Positions 57,014-64,000 of a DNA stretch of 64,000 bases are shown here, piece by piece. Position numbers and translations under genes: made by a program. A model generated the notes under the pieces. That model was given only the letters and a program-made list of their open reading frames with translations, made no database searches and was not told where the DNA came from. Position 1 is the first letter of the stretch. Every line of letters starts with the position of its first letter. This DNA is from Phoenix dactylifera (lineage: Eukaryota; Streptophyta; Magnoliopsida; Arecales; Arecaceae), in assembly GCF_009389715.1 (NCBI RefSeq), contig NC_052401.1, positions 1,042,843 through 1,106,842 of the forward strand, given 5' to 3'.

Positions 57014-60000
57014 AACTCTGTTAATTCACAATTAATTTCTTCCTTCTTTCTTTCTTTTGTTAATTTTGAGATAATTAAGTCGATATTATTCCTTATTTCC
57101 ATTAATCGATGGGGGTAAAGAGACACGGAGCTGAGATTAGAGGGGAGTGGAGTGGGGAGTTTGTGTATGTGGGCATAAGAGTGGCGTTTGTATTGTGGAA
57201 TGGATGGTCTGGGATTTGGAGAGTGTATGTATGGTTTTGTATGCATGGATTTGGATTTGGATTTGGAAAGGATGGATAGGTAACTTGACTTCAATTGCGA
57301 TGCTATTTTCTCTGAGTTATTTTTGTTAGTAATTTTGTGGCTTTTCACTTTTATTTTTTGGTTGGGAGTTAAGTACACAATGGACAGCAAAAGTAGAACA
57401 AAAGCTGTTCTACTTTGCCTGGTAGCCGCAGAATGGAATGTTATGCTTTCTTTAGATTTGAGGGAGGGAGCTGCGTTTCATTATCTTTCCACCTTTTTGA
57501 CTCTGACTAAGGTCAGTCATGGTGTGGTAGGTGAACTCTCTCTGTCCTAATCCCTAGATATATCTTTTTGTGTGTTCTCAAATGAGCTTTTTCATTAGCT
57601 GCAGATAGCTGTTATGGTTGGCTAGGTAGTATCAAGAATAAATTTGAGTCTATGAGCAGCATTAATGGAGATCAATGAATCTAGTGCATGAGTAGGTGGC
57701 AAACGTACAATCAATTTATAGAACAATCATAATTTGCCTGTAATTTAAAGATTTCTTTCAACAAAATGATGCTAAAATTTTAAGTTAAACGACGGAAAGG
57801 AGTAGGAAGTTATGTACAGAAATCATTGGTGACATAGAGAAGGACATTGCAGACTAGAGCAAAATTTTCAAAGCACTTGTAATACTGAAACTTTTCTTCT
57901 TTTAATTTGTTTAATTTTAATCTAAGATGTCTTAGTTATGATCCCATATGAACCTGAAAATAACAGAAAAGGTGAGAGGAATTAGCTATATTGCCTAACT
58001 AAGAAAAAGATCCCCAATAGACATAATCATATTGCCTCAGTAGACATGATGGAAGTCACAGGGCTTTCAAGTTCCTATGCCTTCTACAAAGGATTTTCTC
58101 TTTTCTTTTTTTTGGTACATTGGGGGTCAAAGACCCAGAGTAAAAACTACTGCCTAACAAAAGCAATACCAGCTGCATCTGCCATCACTAAAGGTCTGAT
58201 ATGCTGTGGAAGAAGGGCATGAAGTGTTTAGTGCTTGGGTGGTGAGCTGGTGCTTGTGATTGCTCCCCCTGCCTTTGAATGCAATTTGTCTTGGGGAATC
58301 CAAGTGGGAATTATAGCCTGGCAAGAAGGAAGATGGCAAGAGAGGGAGAGGTATAGAGAGAGAGAGAGAGAGAGAGGGAATGGGATGGTTGGTTGTTGGT
58401 CATGAATCATGGTTGTGATGGTCATGACATGAAGATGGATTGAACCATAAGATGACATGGCTTGGCCAATTTAAGATCAAATCCAGTGGCCAACACATTG
58501 AATGAGAGAGCCACCTTTGTCCTTTTCCATCTACTCTTTTTGTTTTTTTTTTGTCTAATGTGGCCCGTGGGTGTCATTTAAGGGGAAGTTGATGGAGTTC
58601 AACTCGACTTTCGCTGATGGTCCTCATATCCTCCACCAATGGGAAGCCATTTAGCCCACCGATTAGTTTGCGATGGGTCCCATGGAATTGATACCTTAAG
58701 CCGAAGTAAGGATGAGGATAAGAACTCCGTGACCAACATCCACAGATATGAGATATGAGCTTGGAAATTTTGGAGAAGAATTTAGCTCAAAAAAAGGTTT
58801 TGGAGAATAATTTCCCTTTAACATTCCCTCCTACTAGCTTTTCTTTTCCTTTAAAAAAAAAGTGTTTTCTGTTAACCTACTTTTCCTGGAGATTAAAGTG
58901 CCATGACTCAATAAATATTTTTTTATAAAAAAATGAAGTACTATTGTAATTTGTATTCTTTTTTAAGTTTTTAGTGGCATATACATGTTATCATGTTGAG
59001 TTCTGAAAATATGTAAAATTACCTCTTTTTAGTGAAATTATTTCTACATCAGTGGCTTAATTCATGACCGCTTATAAGTTATCTTATTGGTTATTAGCAT
59101 CTACATGGGTAATTAATGAGTACACTTTTGACAAAATAAATGCCCATGGATACTCTTCTTTCTACTAGATCCAAATCGACCAATCAGAAGAATCCCTTTG
59201 GAGCTGCCTTTGTGAGAATGTCCACAGATGCTATAGAAAAATCCAGGATTAACATGTATTATTTCTACTAAACCATGAAGGAGCTCTAGGTCAAATATGA
59301 AACCTGTATGCATGACAAAGTAAAATGGTCTTGATATCAAAATAGTTCATAATTACTGACATGGCCCATAGGTTCCAAGCCCACCAAATCCTGTGTAGCC
59401 CATGGCAAAAGCATCCATCTTCTGTCTTCTTAATTTGCTGGAGAGCCAGATCCATTCTTACCTTGACAACCTTTGTTGCTTGTAAAAATTTAACAGGACC
59501 AGTGAAATATATTTATATATTACCGTTTTAAGATGGTATGAACTAGGGACTTGGATTCACTAGGAAGGACTGACTCTCACTAGCCAGCGAGACGATATTG
59601 ATGAAGACCATGGCAGGTTCACCTTCGAGCTCGCTATCAGCCTGTCATGGCTTCACCGTCCGGTCGACAGAGGGCCAAGCCCAAGGATTGGAAAGTTTTT
59701 TTTTTTGTTACACCTGCGCCTCACATGATACGCATGTGAGAATAGCCAACAAAGTCAGAAAAAAAGAAGCTAGCGAAGAGCATATGGAACCTCTGTTTGG
59801 TCCACCCAGAAGAACCTACCAGAGTGGTGCGCCACATAGGAGGTCATCCAGTCCGCTGCACTGTTCATCTTCCGATAAACAAGAGAGTTTGCTTACAGAT
59901 TTTGGGTGGTGCTCGGCCTCTGGCCATTCTTGATGGGGGTGCTCGCCTGCTCGGCTTCTAGCCATTCTTGATGGGGCTTACAGGTGAGGAGGCGTTATGG

Positions 60001-63000
60001 GCCTCCCTCGGCCTACAATTTCGAAAGCTGCTCTCTTGGTATCTAATCTTCATGCAGTTCTGCATGTGGAATTAGTTCAGTTAATTGAGTTGGTCTTTAA
60101 TGAGCTCCATAGTCAGCTAAGGGAGAGTCATATGTATTGATTAGATATCAATTTATTATATATATATATATTTATGAATTAAATACCTCAATTCCAAGAA
60201 GGTAAACAAAATAAAACAAAACTCTTAATTAACTTGTCATGCACCATCCATGGGAACTGGTGCCATAATGAATATGTGCCAATTTTATTAGGAAAATGCT
60301 CTATAAGCACAATATGTCTGAGACCCATAGAAACATTTGATTGTTTCGTTGTATCACGTTTATTTCCTCCTCCCTTTCGTAGAAAAAATCTTCCAAGAAT
60401 AACATACTCACCTTCATAATATCGTCACAACACAACGGCTTCAAAACATGCAGTATGAATTCGTAGGGAAACACAATGAAACCACACTACAACGTATACA
60501 GCTGCTTTCTTTCTTTTTTTTCTTTCTTTCTTTCTAAATATTTCCTGAAAAATTACTACGTTTCTGTAAAACGTGATTCTGCCGCTCAATCCCTTTGCAG
60601 TTGTTAGTATAAGAGTTATATGAAGTGTCGCAGTAGTTGCACTGAAATAGGGAAGGGCCTTACTTCCTTTTAACTTTGGAAACTCCTCTTGCAGCAAACA
60701 TAATGCTTGAAGTAAACATAATTAATGTTTTTACACTACATTCATCACCTAATGGTCGTCTAAAAGGAAAAAATTCTCTCAATAAATCATCGAGCCAAGT
60801 AAGGGCTGATATTTTTCTTCAAATTTCACACAATATAATGGTATCAAGCCTATATAGGATCTGAAAGGAGCAAATATTAGACTGAGAAATATAAAACCAC
60901 TTAGAGAAATTTAAAGGAGCTAAGAAAGATGAGTGAAAGAATGCGCTGTCCATAACTTCTATGGGAATTGATCGGATACTCCACTTGCCTGTTCAATACA
61001 CCATAGTGGTAGTACGAAATCTAATTCAATCGAATTCATCGAGAAATGAAAGTTAAATACATGTTAATAAATATAAATGGTTGATGAAGTCATAGTGAGA
61101 ATAGTATGGTCTTGTTCATCGCCAACTATTAGCAGTATTTGTTGAATTCAATTCACGTGCAATGCAAGCATAGCGACCAAATATAACATATTTATCATTA
61201 CTGTTGTTCCTCACCAACCGATGGAATTGATTTCAGTAGTATTTATCTTATCAAAAGAATTTCAATAAACTTCGAGGTCATCTTTGGTTAGACATACTAC
61301 TCACTCACCTCAGCATGTAATTTTTTCTCCTGAAAAACATAATTATTCATTATTCGCAAGGCATTTTGAGTAAGAAGCTGATTTTGTTTTCCCCTTAAAA
61401 GAATAGGAGCTGAAACATTTCAGCATAGACCATTCAAAAATGACATTACTAAAGCATCTTCTTTTTACTTCATTTTTTTCAGGATCAAAGAGTACCAGAC
61501 CATCAAAGCTTTTGTTAAATGCGCAAGCTAAAATTCCTAGTTTCATCCTGTTTATCTATAATGCAGAAGAAGTTAAAATCTAAATTGTAGTTCTGTAGAA
61601 GATAAAACTCCAAGGAAACAAGTATTTATGACCAAAAAAAAAAAATCCTAACAATGCTTTAAATGGCAGATTTGACTGTACCTAGACACTGGTCCTCTCT
61701 TTCTCTTCCCAATTTGGATTTGCATGAGTGCATGAACCCTAAGCTTATTTGCCGAAACTGCTGCCACCCACTGAATTAAATCTACAAGTCTCATACATCA
61801 ACTAATTAAAACCAATAAGAAGCCCAAAAATGAGAACCGATTATTACAATGCATGACCTGGTCTCCATGGAACTCGAGGAGAAAGAAATTACGCTCGTTT
61901 AAGTTCGCTGCTTCAATGCACTACATTTCCTTTTCTAGGGATAGGTGTAAATTTCCACCGAAATGTAAGAAAAGTGGCAAATTCGAAGGAAAAGTCAAAA
62001 AAAACTCTATTCGGAAAAATAGAAAAGGAAGCTAGCTAGAGAAGCCAATCTAATGGCGATAGAGATCTTGCCACCGAAACTTGGATCTCACATCTCTCTT
62101 CCAACTTTATGCTAGGAAGAGGCTCCAAGATCAAACTTGGAAAGGTGACACCTCCATTACTTTTCAGATAAAGAAATAAAATGGAGGTGAAGAAGTGCTG
62201 CATGCTCGGATCGCCGCCATGCAGCCCATCTCGTAAAATGGAGGGCTCTTGCTCATCCGAGAAACGGAGAGCATCGCAATTTGGGATGCCAATTAAACAC
62301 GCCGGGTCGGGAGATTGCTCATGGGGTATTATAGCATCGCTCGTCTTCCAAGTCCTCTTCTCCATTTTCAGTTCTTTTTCAGAAAACAGGAGCAATTTCT
62401 CGAGGAGAAAAAAGAGAGAAGGAAAACCGATCTAATGTAGATGGAGAAGGAGAACAAGCACCTTCGGAGGCAGCTGCGGAAGGAGGGCATAGAGATTTGC
62501 GAACAGGTTCTTCATCTTCTTCCATCTCTTCCTCTCAGTCCATATGTGCATCTCATGATCTGATTCACCGTCGCCTTTTCCCTCATGGATCCCGCCCTTG
62601 GCGATCGACCACGGGGACTATTCGAGCTCGATCCGGGAGACTTGATGGCCGGCCTGCGGTCGCCACACCTAGCTCCAGCAAGCCAATCCTAGCTCTAGCT
62701 CAAGATATTCTCAGGCCGAATGAGTCTAATTAGAGCTGAATTTCAAGCCAAAACACGAATTACTCTAAAAACATGCAGTTCCCTTTTTATATATAGGGAG
62801 ACTCACGCAGATGATCGAAACAAATTAGACCAGTTAGAAAGGATATCATGAAGCCAAATCGAGGTTCTTTTTTTTTTTTGGAAGTCAGATCTAGCTAAAC
62901 TCAGCATCTATAGGTCACAAACAGAACACAAAACATGGCATGGGTGCATGGTGCACAGTCCAAGTCCAGCCCATTTTCAATCTCCACACAAACAAAGAAC

Positions 63001-63059
63001 TCCAATACATGCTTAAACATCCGAATCCTTCATCCAGATTGTCTGCATCATGCATACAT

Positions 63060-63060
<1 letters not shown>
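57014..63060. other. Six-kb spacer without a recognised gene
   Basis: The first ~300 bases are the U-box gene 3' UTR. The rest is AT-rich spacer with simple repeats (AG at 58355-58376, TA near 60157-60170). A short open stretch near 62439 (ATG at 62439, reading [16 protein letters not shown]) looks helical but is only about 40 codons long and isolated. No bounded element was found. Confidence 0.4.
58355..58376. repeat. AG microsatellite
   Basis: Eleven AG units in spacer sequence. Confidence 0.85.

Positions 63061-63061
<1 letters not shown>

Positions 63062-63113
<52 letters not shown>
63062..63113. repeat. TA microsatellite near the 3' end of the right-edge kinase gene
   Basis: Uninterrupted (AT)n of 52 bases, about 75 bases beyond the kinase stop codon, so possibly within its 3' UTR. 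Such long pure TA arrays are usually polymorphic. Confidence 0.9.
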
Positions 63114-63116
<3 letters not shown>

Positions 63117-63188
63117 CCGAAAACAACCAAAAACAATTAAATTATAACGAGCAAAAGCAATGTGCATTGTGCCATTGCAACAATTAAA

Positions 63189-64000
63189 CTAAATCCGATC
63201 CAAAAGGGAGACCACCTCTCCCATGGTAGGCCTCTTCCTCGCGCTCTCATCGGTACACTTACACGCCACCTCCAAATACCCCTTCACTTCTTCCTCTCGC
63301 ACCCCTTCCTTCCCCATGTTCCCGTTCAACACCTCCATCCCCCTCCCCTCCTCCACCATCCTCCTCGCCCACGCCACCAGACTCACCTCCTTCCCGTCCT
63401 CCCCTCGCCGGAGCAAATTCGGCCGCTCACCGGCCGCCACCTCCACCATCAGCACCCCGAAGCTGTAAACATCCGCCGCCACCGTCGCCGCCGTCAGCCC
63501 CTCCTTGTACTCCGGCGGCATGTACCCCATCGTCCCCGCCACTTGCGTCGACACGTGCGTCCGCGCCGCGTCCACACGCCGCGCCAGCCCGAAGTCGGCG
63601 ATCCTCGGCCCGAAGTCGGCGTCGAGCAGCACGTTGCTCGACTTGATGTCCCGGTGGATGATCCGCGGCTTGCACTCCTCGTGGAGGTAGGCGAGGCCGG
63701 CGGCCACCCCGCGGACGATCCCGACCCGGATCGGCCAGGGGAGCGGGAAGGAGACCGAGTCGGACTCGTGGAGCCAGTGGTCGAGGGAGCCGCGCTCGTG
63801 GAACTCGTAGATGAGGAGGCGGTCCTCGCCGGAGACGCAGTAGCCGAGGATGCGGGCGAGGCGGGGGTGGTTGAGGCGGCCGAGGGTCTCCATCTCGGCG
63901 TGGAACTCCCGGAGGCCGTGAAAGGCGTCGGGGGAGAGGCGCTTGACGGCGACGATGTTGCCAGAGGAGAGTCGGGCCCTGTAGACGAACCCGAAGCTTC
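63189..64000 (-). CDS. Receptor-like kinase, C-terminal kinase domain (partial, continues past the window)
   Basis: The last 269 codons of an RLK/Pelle kinase; the 5' part lies beyond the right edge. The visible part starts inside the Gly-rich loop (SFGFVYRA) and continues through [41 protein letters not shown] with the catalytic Asp, DFGLARR, GTMGYMPPEY, VYSFGVLMVEVAAGERP and the closing RPTMGEVVSLLDRI. All key kinase residues visible are intact, and the HRD arginine marks it as an RD kinase. The reading frame continues upstream without a start codon need; the ATG at 63893 is internal. GC content is high, as in the U-box gene. Whether the ectodomain has LRRs or another fold cannot be seen, so I do not name a subfamily. 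Confidence 0.9.
   Translation of the reverse strand, partial: SFGFVYRARLSSGNIVAVKRLSPDAFHGLREFHAEMETLGRLNHPRLARILGYCVSGEDRLLIYEFHERGSLDHWLHESDSVSFPLPWPIRVGIVRGVAAGLAYLHEECKPRIIHRDIKSSNVLLDADFGPRIADFGLARRVDAARTHVSTQVAGTMGYMPPEYKEGLTAATVAADVYSFGVLMVEVAAGERPNLLRRGEDGKEVSLVAWARRMVEEGRGMEVLNGNMGKEGVREEEVKGYLEVACKCTDESARKRPTMGEVVSLLDRI

Noticed and set aside
56278-57024. Gly-rich open frames in other frames of the U-box gene
   Set aside because: They are shadows of the GC-rich coding region.
62439-62565. Short helical open stretch ([16 protein letters not shown]) that recalls a coiled-coil exon
   Set aside because: Isolated, about 40 codons, with no neighbouring exons that would support a gene.

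Overview
The window is plant nuclear DNA. Genes have GT-AG introns, 5' telo-box motifs, plant-only families (RALF peptide, plant RLKs, U-box PUB, cellulose synthase companion protein) and a heavy load of plant-type LTR elements, LINEs, SINEs and MITEs. The contrast between very GC-rich intronless or GC-rich genes (PUB-type ligase, right-edge kinase) and AT-rich genes with long introns fits a monocot, perhaps a palm. The species cannot be fixed from the sequence alone.

Layout, left to right. A glycine-rich cold-shock/zinc-knuckle protein lies on the minus strand (1157-1867). It is followed by repeat-rich spacer holding a solo LTR (3699-4447), a short copia-like element carrying its own tandem array (5600-7314), a fold-back MITE and a LINE tail. 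A two-exon m-type thioredoxin gene (10017-14334) carries a terminal-repeat retrotransposon in miniature in its intron. A RALF34-like peptide gene is at 16529-16933. Spacer with a GGGCC-rich TIR element leads to a cellulose synthase companion gene on the minus strand (23164-24296). Eight kb of repeat-rich spacer follow, then a nine-exon PI-PLC X-domain protein gene (32420-36761), the ribosomal protein eS10 gene (38317-41422, minus), a receptor-like kinase gene of the At1g01540 type (43732-46830, minus), repeat spacer with a SINE, a MITE and a LINE, the intronless U-box E3 ligase gene (55763-57013), and the 3' part of another receptor-like kinase gene that runs off the right edge (63189-64000, minus).

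The genes do not form a pathway or cluster; this is ordinary plant gene order with independent promoters. Several bear on growth and stress at the cell surface (RALF peptide, two kinases, cellulose synthase companion, PI-PLC-like protein), but nothing in the sequence links them functionally. I found no convincing new biological system. The most informative structures are the well-bounded mobile elements (five with matching target-site duplications), the copia-like element with a ~75-bp tandem array, and two genes whose start codon sits on a coding exon of only 3 or 6 bases. Exon borders were read by eye from splice signals, reading-frame continuity and remembered family sequences.
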